Shown: positions 1 to 8,501 of the stretch, piece after piece
How the letters are laid out: each line of letters begins with the position of its first letter
How positions within the stretch are numbered: the first letter of the stretch is position 1
Assembly: GCA_017446055.1 (NCBI GenBank)
Contig: JAFSRQ010000009.1
Span: forward strand, 1 to 42,076
DNA from: Synergistaceae bacterium
GTDB taxonomy: Bacteria; Synergistota; Synergistia; Synergistales; Aminobacteriaceae
Direction: 5' to 3'
DNA: 42,076 nucleotides
The notes under the pieces: model-generated
Told to the model about the DNA's origin: nothing
Databases searched by the model: none
What the model saw: only the letters and a program-made list of their open reading frames with translations
Made by a program: the position numbers and the translations under genes

Positions 1-1368
1 CCCCCATTCTTCATAACTCTTCTCTCAGGAGCCCAGCACGTATTAACCCTCTTCGGCTCAACAACACTAGTCCCTCTCATATTCGGTCCGGGGATGGGGA
101 TGGACGCGCTGCAAATCGCCTCGCTCATATCCTGCGTTTATTTCGGAATGGGAGTAGCGACACTAATCCAGACAAGCAAAAGGCTCGGTTCAGGACTTCC
201 AATAGTTCAGGGATCGAGCTTTTCTTTTATCCCCTCAGTGATGACGGTGATAGCCCTCTACAAGGCAGGCGGCCCGGAGCAGGTCATGCAGTACATGGGC
301 GGCGGTCTCATCGTGGGCGGAATAATACTGTCAGTAATCGGCTACAGCAGAATCGCCGGAGTAATCCGCAAGGTAATCACCCCTGTAGTAATCGGCCCGG
401 TAATCATGGCAATAGGTTTCTCGCTTGCCGGAACAGCGGTACAGGGCAACGCGGCTAATTACTGGCCTGCCTCGCTGGGAGTCGTCGTGCTGATATTCCT
501 GTTCAGCCTCGTCCTGAAGAACAAGTACATCAACATCTTCGCGATACTTCTTGCTATCGTCATAACCTACTGCGTGTGCCTCGCGCTGTCAGTCAAAGGA
601 ATATTCACGCCTGAGCACCCCGCGTACATCAACCTTGCGAGGGTCAGCGAAGCTCCGTGGATAAGGGACATCAAGAACGTCATAGTCCCTTGGGGAATGC
701 CTAAGTTCAGCCTTATGGCAGTTGCGGCAATGCTTGCGGGCTTCTTCGCGACGATGATTGAGTCAATCGGCGACTATCATTCAGTCTCGTATGCTTCCGG
801 CGTTGACGACCCCGACTCTGAGACCATCAGCAGGGGACTCGGCGCGGAAGGCCTGTGCTGCGCTCTGTCGGGCGTGTTCGGCTCAGTCGGCACAACGTCA
901 TACACCGAGAACATCGGCCTCATTGGACTCACGGGAGTAGCCTCAAGGGTAGTCGTGAGGACGGGAGCGGTGATACTCATCCTGATGAGCTTTGTCGGCA
1001 AACTCAGCGCGTTAATCGCAACGATGCCCTCGCCCATAATCGGAGGAGCGTACATAGCTCTGTTCGGGACAATCGGCGCAATGGGTATTCAGGTTCTCAT
1101 GCGTGCAGACATGTCGAGCCAGCGCAACATTCTCATTATAGGCTTCGCGTTCTTGATGGCACTGGGACTCCCCGGCTGGGTCGAGGCTAATCAGTCAATC
1201 TTCATGAATGACGCACAGAGCCAGCTCATGCACACGCTCGGCGGAATGGTCTGGGCAGTCCTGAAGACACCGATGGCGGTTGCGGGACTTTGCGCGGCAA
1301 TCTGCGACTCACTCATTCCCGGAACTGACGAGGAGCGCGGAATCAACGTTACACCCAACGGAATATAG
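1..1368 (+). CDS. NCS2 family uracil/xanthine permease (5' end outside window)
   Basis: Integral membrane nucleobase:cation symporter. The reading frame is open from base 1, and the residues before the first internal ATG (94) already match the NCS2 start (SGAQHVLTLFG, then LVPL), so the gene begins upstream of the window. Family marks follow in order: QGSSFSF in an early helix, MIESIGDYHS around bases 750-782 (the conserved helix-8 Glu that binds substrate), then TTSYTENIGLIGLTGVASR (the ENxG helix-10 signature). These motifs resemble the broad uracil/xanthine/ascorbate branch, so uracil versus xanthine cannot be settled. A strong intrinsic terminator follows directly. Confidence 0.93.
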   Translation, partial: PPFFITLLSGAQHVLTLFGSTTLVPLIFGPGMGMDALQIASLISCVYFGMGVATLIQTSKRLGSGLPIVQGSSFSFIPSVMTVIALYKAGGPEQVMQYMGGGLIVGGIILSVIGYSRIAGVIRKVITPVVIGPVIMAIGFSLAGTAVQGNAANYWPASLGVVVLIFLFSLVLKNKYINIFAILLAIVITYCVCLALSVKGIFTPEHPAYINLARVSEAPWIRDIKNVIVPWGMPKFSLMAVAAMLAGFFATMIESIGDYHSVSYASGVDDPDSETISRGLGAEGLCCALSGVFGSVGTTSYTENIGLIGLTGVASRVVVRTGAVILILMSFVGKLSALIATMPSPIIGGAYIALFGTIGAMGIQVLMRADMSSQRNILIIGFAFLMALGLPGWVEANQSIFMNDAQSQLMHTLGGMVWAVLKTPMAVAGLCAAICDSLIPGTDEERGINVTPNGI

Positions 1369-1384
1369 ACTCGGAATTGTGATG

Positions 1385-1415
1385 TCCCCGGTGAATGTGC
1401 CGGGGATTTTTTTTT
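1385..1415 (+). terminator. Intrinsic terminator of the NCS2 permease
   Basis: Perfect 7-bp stem TCCCCGG/CCGGGGA with an 8-nt loop, followed by nine T residues, 16 bases after the permease stop codon. It separates the permease from the downstream leader and MBOAT unit. Confidence 0.9.
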
Positions 1416-1419
1416 GCGG

Positions 1420-1428
1420 TGATATAAT
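1420..1428 (+). promoter_or_regulatory. Extended -10 promoter candidate for the leader ORF/MBOAT unit
   Basis: TGATATAAT is a perfect TATAAT with the TGn extension. There is no recognisable -35, because that position lies in the preceding terminator stem. The same TGn-TATAAT followed by GTCC occurs at 15115 before the second heptamer-repeat leader. A transcript would start near 1435, ahead of the Shine-Dalgarno at 1445. Confidence 0.5.
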
Positions 1429-1460
1429 GTCCGAAATCCCAAGAAAAGGAGACGTAAACC

Positions 1461-1610
1461 TTGACAGCAACGGGCAACTCAAGTAGAATGCTCACAGCTC
1501 ACAGCTCACAGCTCACAGCTCACAGCTCTAGCCTACCTGTAACCTTTTTCCCAGTCAGCAAAAATTTTCAGGATAACCGCAAATTCTACCACAAGGGCGG
1601 GAGGATATAA
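1461..1610 (+). CDS. Leader ORF with heptanucleotide repeat, coupled to the MBOAT gene
   Basis: Short ORF of 49 codons beginning at TTG 1461, with the strong Shine-Dalgarno AAAGGAG at 1445-1451 and a 9-nt spacing. An in-frame ATG lies at 1488. After ten codons it runs into the 7-bp repeat CTCACAG (1491-1528), read as LTAHSSQ, and continues to TAA at 1608-1610, two bases before the MBOAT ATG. The MBOAT Shine-Dalgarno lies inside the end of this ORF, so translation is probably coupled. The two other phases after the repeat stop at 1529 and 1540, about 70-80 bases short. The peptide itself has no recognisable domain; a regulatory role is inferred. An overlapping 19-codon ORF (1427-1486) with a weaker start is the alternative reading. 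Confidence 0.5.
   Translation: MTATGNSSRMLTAHSSQLTAHSSSLPVTFFPVSKNFQDNRKFYHKGGRI
1491..1528 (+). repeat. Heptanucleotide tandem repeat (CTCACAG, 5.4 copies)
   Basis: Five perfect copies of CTCACAG plus CTC. A 7-bp unit passes through all three frames, and none contains a stop, so the tract stays open whatever its length while changing the frame downstream. This is the structure expected of a slipped-strand contingency tract. Confidence 0.95.
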
Positions 1611-1612
1611 AT

Positions 1613-2941
1613 ATGGTCTTCTCGTCAGGAGTATTCATGTTCATGTTTCTTCCCGGCCTCCTCATCATGTATTACGCGGTGAAGAGCCGGGCTGCCCGCA
1701 ACTACATCCTTCTTGCCGCAAGCCTCGCCTTCTATGCGTGGGGAGAACCCGTGTTCGTCTTCATCATGCTGGCATCAATCCTCGCGAACTGGGCATTGAC
1801 CCTCGCAATGTCCCGGTCATCATGGCCGAAGCTCTGGCTGACTGTGGCAGTGAGTATTGACGTTGTGATACTCGGCGTGTTCAAGTACGCAGGCTTCATC
1901 ACGGAGAATCTTGGACTCCCCCGCGTGAATATCGCCCTGCCAATCGGAATATCATTCTTCACGTTCCAGATGATGAGCTACGTCTTTGATGTGTATTACG
2001 GTAACGCCAGCCCCCAGCGTAACCCGCTCAATGTCGCGCTGTACATCTCGTTCTTCCCTCAGCTTATCGCCGGGCCAATCGTCCGCTACAATCAGATTGA
2101 GGCCGAAATCACCTGGAGGCATGAGAGCGTCGACTCATTCTGCGAGGGAGTGAGGCGTTTCGTTTACGGTCTCGGCAAGAAGGTATTGCTCGCGAATTTC
2201 GTGGCACAAGTCGCGGATAACGTCTTCGGATATATCATCAATCCGTCCGTAATGATGGCGTGGCTTGGCGCGGTCTCGTACACATTGCAGATATACTTCG
2301 ACTTCTCCGGCTACAGCGACATGGCAATAGGACTCGGACTCATGTTCGGCTTTCACTTCGAGGAGAATTTCCGTTACCCCTACATGGCCGGGAGCATCAC
2401 TGACTTCTGGCATCGCTGGCACATCTCACTGTCGACATGGTTCCGGGATTACGTGTATATACCGCTTGGGGGAAACAGGGTATCACACTCCCGGCTTCTG
2501 CTGAATCTGTTCACGGTCTGGCTGCTGACCGGGATATGGCACGGAGCAAACTGGACGTTCATCCTGTGGGGGATGGTGTACTTCGTGCTGCTGGTGATTG
2601 AGCGTGAGACGGGAAAGACTCCCGGCCATGTTCTGACGATGATTGCGGTGATACTGGCGTGGGTGATATTCAGGTGTGAGACTGTCAGCAAGGGACTCGG
2701 CTTCATCGCGTCAATGTTCGGGCTGAACGGCAACGCGCTTTATGACGGCGGATTTGTCGAGTATGTCAAAGGGACGTGGCTTGTGATGGCGTTTGCGGTG
2801 ATTGGGATTTTCCCGGCAACTGGAAGATTTCTTCACCGTCATGCGTGGATTGAGTCGGCGTGGCTTGCAGGGGTGCTTGTGCTGTCGGTCATCGAGATAA
2901 TCAGCGCGAGCTATAACCCGTTCATATACTTCAACTTTTAG
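1613..2941 (+). CDS. MBOAT family O-acyltransferase (AlgI/DltB-like)
   Basis: Membrane-bound O-acyltransferase, 442 aa, close to the usual AlgI length, with about ten hydrophobic segments. The N-terminus (MVFSSGVFMFMFLPG) is typical of AlgI-type proteins. The family block FWHRWHISLSTWFRDY lies near residues 265-280, and the presumed catalytic His is in GIWHGANW near residue 310. These enzymes pass acyl groups across the membrane to an exported polysaccharide or teichoic-acid-like acceptor. ATG 1613 has the Shine-Dalgarno GGGAGG at 1599-1604. The next gene starts 13 bases later and encodes a DHHW protein of the kind that often completes the acetyl transfer outside the membrane. The acceptor polymer is not shown by this locus. 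Confidence 0.92.
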   Translation: MVFSSGVFMFMFLPGLLIMYYAVKSRAARNYILLAASLAFYAWGEPVFVFIMLASILANWALTLAMSRSSWPKLWLTVAVSIDVVILGVFKYAGFITENLGLPRVNIALPIGISFFTFQMMSYVFDVYYGNASPQRNPLNVALYISFFPQLIAGPIVRYNQIEAEITWRHESVDSFCEGVRRFVYGLGKKVLLANFVAQVADNVFGYIINPSVMMAWLGAVSYTLQIYFDFSGYSDMAIGLGLMFGFHFEENFRYPYMAGSITDFWHRWHISLSTWFRDYVYIPLGGNRVSHSRLLLNLFTVWLLTGIWHGANWTFILWGMVYFVLLVIERETGKTPGHVLTMIAVILAWVIFRCETVSKGLGFIASMFGLNGNALYDGGFVEYVKGTWLVMAFAVIGIFPATGRFLHRHAWIESAWLAGVLVLSVIEIISASYNPFIYFNF

Positions 2942-2954
2942 GGGGGACTAACGG

Positions 2955-4226
2955 ATGAAGCCTGAGAGATTCACGGCGGGAGTGTTCGTGATTGTGATTG
3001 CGGGAATGATGGTGTCCTCGCTGGGAAGTTTCGCGTCAGGAAAGGTGAAGCATGTTGCGGACAACACGAGGCGGGAAATCGCTATAGACTGGGAGAAGCT
3101 GTACCCTTTTGACGGCAGGAGAGAGTCAGCAGCACGTGAAAAAATTTCGTCATTCTGTCAATACGTCAAAGGCAAGCTGGAAGATTATACGTCAAAGAAA
3201 CTGCCGGGCTATTACACTCTTGTTGAGACCGCAAAGAAATATGAGGACGCTCTAAGCTGGAACATGGTATCAATGTCTGAATACAACGCGGTAATGAGGC
3301 TCAAGGACGACTGCCTTACGACATACACGATGAGCCTTGACGTTGCTCACGATGCAGAATCCGTGAAGGGTCTTGCTGGCTTCTGCGGTGAAAGGGGGAT
3401 AGACTTTGTGTATATCAATCTGCCGACAAAGGTATGTGTCTCTGAGGACAAAGAAATATCCGGCATACTCGACTTCTCGAACCAGAATACAGACAGGCTT
3501 CTTGCCATGCTGAAAGAGTCGGGCGTTCGCTGCTATGACTTCAGGGAGGCTCTTCACTCGGCGGGAATGGATCATCATGAGTCGTTCTTCATCACCGATC
3601 ATCACTGGAAGCCTGAGACGGGGTTATGGGCGGCCGGGAAGGTGCTTGAGATTCTGCGTGATGATTTCGGCTATGACGTTGACCCGGAAATACTGAGGCC
3701 GGAGAATTTCAGGTACGAGGTTTACCCGGACTGGTTTCTCGGCTCGCAGGGGAAGAAGGTTACATTAGCGCGGACAAAGCCGGAAGATTTCACGATGATA
3801 TACCCTAAGTTCGGGACGGCCTTAAAGTTTGACGTACCTGGCTTGGGGCTGAAACTGTCGGGGGATTTCGGGATAACGTATAACATGAATCAGGTTGAGA
3901 CGAAAGACTATTACGGCAAAAATCCCTACGCGGCGTATATTTACGCGGACAATCCCCTGATGAGGATGGAGAATATGAATGTCAGCAATGGCAGAAGGCT
4001 TCTCATTATCCACGAGTCAATGTCGAACTGTGTCGTACCGTTTGCGGCACTGGGAGTTCAGTATGTCGACTCGATTGACTTGCGGCAGTTCACAGGCAGC
4101 GTGAGGAATTTTGTTGACACTGTGAGACCTGATGCTGTTATTGTCATGTACTACTCAACTATACCGGGAAGGTACGCCAATCCATTATCGGCATGGGAAG
4201 CAAAGAGAATGTACAGCTTCCAGTAA
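2955..4226 (+). CDS. DHHW family protein (AlgX/AlgJ-like SGNH acyltransferase partner)
   Basis: Exported protein of 423 aa with one N-terminal hydrophobic segment (residues about 8-28, uncleaved anchor or signal). The diagnostic DHHW motif occurs in FITDHHWKPETG near residue 213. A later Ser (HESMSNC, near residue 353) could be the SGNH nucleophile, as in AlgX/AlgJ. DHHW proteins usually lie beside MBOAT genes and complete O-acetylation of exported polysaccharide, which matches the gene 13 bases upstream. The ATG follows a G-rich Shine-Dalgarno immediately after the MBOAT stop codon. The role is inferred from motif and neighbour; the polymer is unknown. Confidence 0.85.
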   Translation: MKPERFTAGVFVIVIAGMMVSSLGSFASGKVKHVADNTRREIAIDWEKLYPFDGRRESAAREKISSFCQYVKGKLEDYTSKKLPGYYTLVETAKKYEDALSWNMVSMSEYNAVMRLKDDCLTTYTMSLDVAHDAESVKGLAGFCGERGIDFVYINLPTKVCVSEDKEISGILDFSNQNTDRLLAMLKESGVRCYDFREALHSAGMDHHESFFITDHHWKPETGLWAAGKVLEILRDDFGYDVDPEILRPENFRYEVYPDWFLGSQGKKVTLARTKPEDFTMIYPKFGTALKFDVPGLGLKLSGDFGITYNMNQVETKDYYGKNPYAAYIYADNPLMRMENMNVSNGRRLLIIHESMSNCVVPFAALGVQYVDSIDLRQFTGSVRNFVDTVRPDAVIVMYYSTIPGRYANPLSAWEAKRMYSFQ

Positions 4227-4239
4227 CACGCAAAGAACT

Positions 4240-4263
4240 CCCCCGGCCATATTTCACCGGGGG
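4240..4263. terminator. Hairpin between convergent genes
   Basis: CCCCCGG/CCGGGGG stem with a 10-nt loop, between the DHHW gene (plus) and the LprI-domain gene (minus). There is no long T tract on either side, so its efficiency as an intrinsic terminator is uncertain. Confidence 0.55.
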
Positions 4264-4271
4264 CATTGCTT

Positions 4272-5066
4272 CTAGTTCGCGAGCTTCCTGTACGTGCCCT
4301 TAAGCACAAAGTCAGGGGATATAGCCTCGTTCCAGTCGTCCGTGTCAGCAATATCAACCTTAACCCTTCCCGCCGAAAATGTCAGAGTGGCCTGGCATTC
4401 GCTGTAATTGGGGTCAGACAGCTCAAGGGTATTGCCGTCAAGCCATCCTTTAGCCGTCCAGTGAACACCATCCTTGAAGCGGCTGAACGTAACCTGCACT
4501 TCGTCCGAGCTTCTGTCGACAATCCTCACCGTAGCAAATCCCGAATCATTCTGGTACTCGCCCTCAACGTCAGATGCCCGGAGAATTGCGGGTGCTTCCG
4601 GCTCAGGCTCTGGCTCTGGGATGGGGTCAGGCTCCGGGACTGGTGCGGGTTCTTGCGCCGGGGTTCTTGCGGGCTTGGGCTGAGGCTTGGGGCGTTCGGT
4701 GCTGGTCTGGGTCTTGGCGGCTTTTGCTGACGGTCTGAGGGACTCGGCGATTTTGGGGAGGGAGTCAGCGCGGTCATTCGTGGCCATCGTGTATGCCTCC
4801 ATGCGCGAATACCCGTCCTCCATCAATGCGGCGGCCTCGTCATCACGTCCTGAAGTTATCCACTCGCGCTGTAACTTGTCGAGCTGGGTGAAAACTTTCT
4901 TGGGTAACGACTTCCTGAGTCCCGCCCAAACCTGATTGAGCCTCTTGTCGGCGCGGGCAAAATCTGCGCTGCTCTTTCGCATACGGAGATATTCCGCATC
5001 ACTGAGGGAATACGCCGGGGCAGTCAGCAAAAACAGAAGCGACAATAACAACAGCAAACGTTTCAT
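4272..5066 (-). CDS. Secreted LprI-domain (DUF1311) protein with Pro/Glu linker
   Basis: About 264 aa from ATG 5066, which carries a Shine-Dalgarno (AAGGAGG) 10 bases upstream. A TTG seven codons further up would swallow that site and is less likely. A signal peptide covers residues 1-20 (KRLLLLLSLLFLL then a cleavage site before SLSDAEY). The next ~85 residues match the LprI/DUF1311 pattern (adjacent hydrophobic heptads and LQREWITSGRDDEA). A linker of Pro-Glu-Pro repeats follows, then a C-terminal beta-type domain of about 95 residues (EGEYQNDSGFATVRIV) that I do not recognise. LprI domains were named for lysozyme inhibition; that activity is not implied here with confidence. Single gene with convergent and divergent neighbours. 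Confidence 0.75.
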   Translation of the reverse strand: MKRLLLLLSLLFLLTAPAYSLSDAEYLRMRKSSADFARADKRLNQVWAGLRKSLPKKVFTQLDKLQREWITSGRDDEAAALMEDGYSRMEAYTMATNDRADSLPKIAESLRPSAKAAKTQTSTERPKPQPKPARTPAQEPAPVPEPDPIPEPEPEPEAPAILRASDVEGEYQNDSGFATVRIVDRSSDEVQVTFSRFKDGVHWTAKGWLDGNTLELSDPNYSECQATLTFSAGRVKVDIADTDDWNEAISPDFVLKGTYRKLAN

Positions 5067-5212
5067 CGATAAAGAGTCCTCCTTCAATCAAGGCTGCGGA
5101 TATTATACATTCATGCTTGTTTGGCACTTGTGAGTCCTGTTTGTGCTGAAGGGATTTGAGCCTCATGAACTCGTGTCGGCTGTCTCTCGAAGCTCTGAGC
5201 ATTGATGTGATG

Positions 5213-5237
5213 CCCCCGGTCAGCAAACAGCCGGGGG
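5213..5237 (-). terminator. Hairpin after the DUF1667 gene
   Basis: CCCCCGG/CCGGGGG stem with an 11-nt loop, just beyond the last gene of the minus-strand G3P-oxidation operon. The T-rich stretch is better on the plus side (ACTTTTCC), so it may serve either direction. Confidence 0.5.
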
Positions 5238-5255
5238 ACTTTTCCCGCTCACAAG

Positions 5256-5627
5256 CTACACTGCCTCCAAGTCTCTGCTCGCAACAATATCCGCGTCAGT
5301 CCCGCAGACGTTGTGTATCAGAACCTGCCCAATCTTCACGGGAGCTTCAACCTCAAGTGCCGCAACAGCCCTCGTGATGTCGAAGAGCTTACCCTTGGGG
5401 GCGGGAGTCTTGCTTCTGACAGGGCAGACTGGGAGCTTACCGCCTTTCACCCTCACTGTTGACGCGAAAACACGCCGGGGATCCTTCACTTCCGAACGCG
5501 CATAGCTAGCACCCCTTGCGCATGTGTTGCCCTCGACGCTTACGACCTCGCCAGCGTCATCAAGCGTTACCGTCAACCCACAGCCTAACGGGCATGATAC
5601 GCAGATGAACTTCCTTTCCTCGCTCAT
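5256..5627 (-). CDS. DUF1667 Fe-S protein of the G3P dehydrogenase operon
   Basis: Small cytoplasmic protein, 123 aa. The cysteines are arranged CVSCPLGC (C-x2-C-x3-C, residues about 9-16) with a fourth in NTCARG near residue 36, a likely Fe-S ligand set. The whole sequence fits DUF1667, a family found almost always beside GlpA-like and FAD/NAD oxidoreductase genes, as here. It probably completes a three-subunit anaerobic glycerol-3-phosphate-type dehydrogenase as an electron-transfer subunit. ATG 5627 has AAGGTGAG just upstream. It lies 15 bases after the oxidoreductase stop codon and is last in the operon. The reaction of the complex is inferred from context. Confidence 0.85.
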   Translation of the reverse strand: MSEERKFICVSCPLGCGLTVTLDDAGEVVSVEGNTCARGASYARSEVKDPRRVFASTVRVKGGKLPVCPVRSKTPAPKGKLFDITRAVAALEVEAPVKIGQVLIHNVCGTDADIVASRDLEAV

Positions 5628-5642
5628 AGTCTCACCTTCTCT

Positions 5643-6905
5643 CTAGACGGGCTGAATGTCGATTGTGATATTGCTGATATTGGGACTGGCCTTCACCTTG
5701 TCAGCCTTAATGCGCACCTCGTTCATCTCACCGGGACGCGCATACCTGAGACGCTGTGAGTAAAGCTCCGTCCCGTCATCCGTAACAGCAAACACACGGC
5801 AGGCAGTCTCAACAGGATGAGTCACGCGCATGAAGATTGTCGAGTCAGCCTCACCCGTAACGAACTGGGGCGAATACAGCCTGACATTCTCACCGCCCTT
5901 GACCGGGATTCTCATGGCCGATGTGATTTTCCCCGCGGCGAATTTTGCGGCGTTCGCTCCGGCTATGAGTCCCTCATCGCTGACGTTGTCGACAAGGTCA
6001 TACACTATCACGACATTTCCGGCTGCGAAGATTGCGGGGTTGCTCGTCTGCAACAGGTCATTCACAACCGGGCCTCCTGTTACCGGGTGGATGTCGACTC
6101 CGGCCATGCGTGAAAGCTCGTTCTCAGGGATAAGCCCGATTGCCAGCAGCAGCGTATCACACTCAACGTAGCGTTCAGTCCCGGCTATTGGTGTCATGTA
6201 GTCGTCAACCTGCGCCACTGTTACGCCTTCGAGCCTGTCCTGCCCGTGAATGCGCGTTACTGTGGTCTTGAGGTGGAAGGGGATACCGTAGTCGTCCAAG
6301 CACTGAGCGATATTACGTCTCAATCCTCCCGGCCATGACATGACTTCGTACACTCCCTCGACGCTTGCGCCCTCCCAGATCATACGCCGGGCCATGATAA
6401 GCCCTATGTCGCCCGAACCGAGAATGACAGCGCGCTTGCCCGGCATGTAGCCTTCCATGTTGACGAATCTCTGCGCTGTTCCTGCGGTGTAGATTCCTGC
6501 TGGACGGGTGCCGGGTATCCTGATTGCGCCTAATGGACGTTCGCGGCATCCCATAGTGAGGACGATTGCTGACGGGTTGAGTGCCTCAATTCCGCGCTCC
6601 TTGTTCATCGTCCAGACGGTATTGTTCTCCCGGTCAATCTGGAACACCATCGTGTTTGTCCTGAACTCGACTCCCGCCTCGTGAGCCTGTTGGATGAAAC
6701 GGTGCATGTATTCCGGCCCGGTCAGCTCCTCCTTGAAGGTACGGAGGCCGAAGCCCGGGTGGATGCACTGCTGGAGGATTCCGCCCAAGTCCCAATCTCT
6801 TTCGAGGACAACGACTCTTTCCGCCCCTTCACGCCTAGCTCCGATTCCTGCGGCGACTCCTGCCGGGCCAGCTCCGATAATCAGCACGTCAATTCTCTCA
6901 CTCAT
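5643..6905 (-). CDS. FAD/NAD-dependent oxidoreductase (GlpA/B-associated)
   Basis: Flavoprotein of 420 aa. The FAD-binding GAGPAGVAAG motif is at residues 11-20, and a second nucleotide-binding fold has GSGDIGLI near residue 163. A late FAD contact block (IFAAGNVVIVYDLVDNVSDEG) lies near residues 290-310, and a C-terminal tail of about 80 residues follows. There is no CxxC redox pair, so it is not a thioredoxin-reductase-type disulfide enzyme; a single Cys lies in GGILQQCIHPGFG. It starts 2 bases after the GlpA-like gene and precedes DUF1667, a trio known from many anaerobes that likely moves electrons from glycerol-3-phosphate to NAD or another carrier. Confidence 0.87.
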   Translation of the reverse strand: MSERIDVLIIGAGPAGVAAGIGARREGAERVVVLERDWDLGGILQQCIHPGFGLRTFKEELTGPEYMHRFIQQAHEAGVEFRTNTMVFQIDRENNTVWTMNKERGIEALNPSAIVLTMGCRERPLGAIRIPGTRPAGIYTAGTAQRFVNMEGYMPGKRAVILGSGDIGLIMARRMIWEGASVEGVYEVMSWPGGLRRNIAQCLDDYGIPFHLKTTVTRIHGQDRLEGVTVAQVDDYMTPIAGTERYVECDTLLLAIGLIPENELSRMAGVDIHPVTGGPVVNDLLQTSNPAIFAAGNVVIVYDLVDNVSDEGLIAGANAAKFAAGKITSAMRIPVKGGENVRLYSPQFVTGEADSTIFMRVTHPVETACRVFAVTDDGTELYSQRLRYARPGEMNEVRIKADKVKASPNISNITIDIQPV

Positions 6906-6907
6906 TC

Positions 6908-8368
6908 CTACACCGCCCCTTTCAGCAGAAATTCCTTTGTCTTGCCGACAAGAAGCCTCGACTCCCCGCCGTGCCTCGTAATCTGATCCAACGGAATCCC
7001 AAGCTCACGCGACAATATTTCGGCCACACGCGGACAGCAGAAGCCCCCCTGACAGCGTCCCGTTCCTGCGCGGGTCATCATCTTCACGGCTGAGACTGTC
7101 CTTGCACCACGCCGGATTGCCTCCAATACCTGGCCTTCCGTTACGGTCTCACAGCGGCAAACAATCTGCGCATAAGCCGGGTCATTCTCAGCGAGTGCCT
7201 TTCTCCCGGCCATGTCCATATACAGGAAGCGGGGGATGTTTCGGTGCTCAGGGATGAATTTCTCGTTGGGCGCGAACGTGGCAAGGTCAGCAAATTCTTC
7301 CTGCAACAACTCCGCAATGTACTCTGCGATTGCCGGGGCTGACGTGAAACCTGGGGACTTTATTCCGGCTACGTTGACGAAGCCGCGGGGTGTCTTGAGG
7401 GCTGAAATCTCGAAATCCCCGGACTCTGTGTTAGCTCTGACTCCCGCGAACGTGGTAATGTTCATGTTGACCGGGAAATTCGGCACTAGCCTTCTTGCTC
7501 CCTTGAGGACTTCCGCGAGGCCTTCGGGGGTTGTAGACCTGTCTTCGGGGTCAAGCTGCTCGGTTGCTGTGGGCCCGGCCATGAGGTTGCCTTCAGCCGT
7601 CCGCAGAACTGTAACGCCCTTTCCAGCCTTTGACGGACACGAGAAGAGGAAGCTGGTTATCGTGCCTCCTGTCGAGCGGTCAAGAAGGAAGTACTCGCCC
7701 TTTGTCGGAATGATGCGGAACGAGGTATCACCCGCCCATGACGCGATTTCGCCAGAATGGACTCCGCCAGCGTTAATGACGATGGGAGCCAAGAAGTCGC
7801 CCTTGCTGGTTGACACTCCGCGAACGTTGCCGCCCTCGGTGATGAGTCCTGTTGCGACTGTCTCAAGGTGTAACTCAGCCCCATTGATTTGCGCGGACTC
7901 AATCATTGCGTTCACGGCCTCGAAGTTGTTGATGATGCCCGCTTCAGGAGACCACAAAGCCGCCACAATGCCGGGTGAAACGTTGGGCTCTTTCTCGCGC
8001 ATCTTGTCGCCCGAAATTATCTCAACGCCCGGACTCCCGTTGGCCTTCCCCTGCTGTAACAGGACTTCAAGGTGCCTGACCTCGTCATCGTTGAAAGCGC
8101 AGACGTAAGATCCGCATTCGTCCAGGTGAACGTCCAGAGTGTCCTTGAGCCTGTGCCAGAGCTTGTTGCCCGGTACGCAGAATTTCGCCTTCATTGTGCC
8201 GGGCTTGTCGTCGAAGCCCCCGTGAATCATTGAGCTGTTTGCGCGGGAAGCCCCGGCGGGTAGCTCGCTGGCCTTGTCGATGACGGCGATACGGAGCTTG
8301 TACTTCGAGAGCTGGCGGGCAATGGATGAGCCTGTTATGCCTGAACCGATTATCACAATGTCATACAA
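6908..8368 (-). CDS. GlpA-like glycerol-3-phosphate dehydrogenase with [2Fe-2S] domain
   Basis: Flavoprotein oxidase/dehydrogenase, 486 aa. The DAO-type FAD fold opens with IGSGITGSSIARQ at residues 7-19. The C-terminal part carries a BFD-like [2Fe-2S] set at Cys404, Cys406, Cys439 and Cys444 (C-x-C-x32-C-x4-C), as in GlpA of anaerobic G3P dehydrogenase. The start is a TTG at 8368 behind GAGGGGG; no good ATG is near. It is the first gene of a three-gene operon with tiny gaps, and the glpF-glpK genes just upstream support glycerol 3-phosphate as the substrate. Related flavoproteins oxidise L-2-hydroxyglutarate, so the substrate is likely but not proven. Confidence 0.85.
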   Translation of the reverse strand: MYDIVIIGSGITGSSIARQLSKYKLRIAVIDKASELPAGASRANSSMIHGGFDDKPGTMKAKFCVPGNKLWHRLKDTLDVHLDECGSYVCAFNDDEVRHLEVLLQQGKANGSPGVEIISGDKMREKEPNVSPGIVAALWSPEAGIINNFEAVNAMIESAQINGAELHLETVATGLITEGGNVRGVSTSKGDFLAPIVINAGGVHSGEIASWAGDTSFRIIPTKGEYFLLDRSTGGTITSFLFSCPSKAGKGVTVLRTAEGNLMAGPTATEQLDPEDRSTTPEGLAEVLKGARRLVPNFPVNMNITTFAGVRANTESGDFEISALKTPRGFVNVAGIKSPGFTSAPAIAEYIAELLQEEFADLATFAPNEKFIPEHRNIPRFLYMDMAGRKALAENDPAYAQIVCRCETVTEGQVLEAIRRGARTVSAVKMMTRAGTGRCQGGFCCPRVAEILSRELGIPLDQITRHGGESRLLVGKTKEFLLKGAV

Positions 8369-8472
8369 AATTATTCCCCCTCACGAAAAATTTTAAGCGC
8401 AACAACCGGGCGTTCTGTTTGAAAGCTGTGCGGAGCATGTTGCGTTTGAATAATATACTGATGGATTTTTTT

Positions 8473-8501
8473 ATTTTATGGCATGGAGGGTATGTTAGCA
8501 A
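8473..8501 (-). promoter_or_regulatory. Sigma70-type promoter for the GlpA-like operon
   Basis: On the minus strand, TTGCTA (8501-8496) and TAAAAT (8478-8473) are separated by exactly 17 bases, about 105 bases before the TTG start of the GlpA-like gene. Confidence 0.5.

Noticed and set aside
1427..1486. 19-codon ORF starting at the ATG that overlaps TATAAT
   Set aside because: Only a weak ribosome site and it overlaps a likely promoter; the TTG 1461 frame with AAAGGAG explains the leader better.
7212..8108. 298-codon plus-strand open frame
   Set aside because: Antisense to the GlpA-like flavoprotein, whose motifs are complete; a shadow frame in GC-rich DNA.
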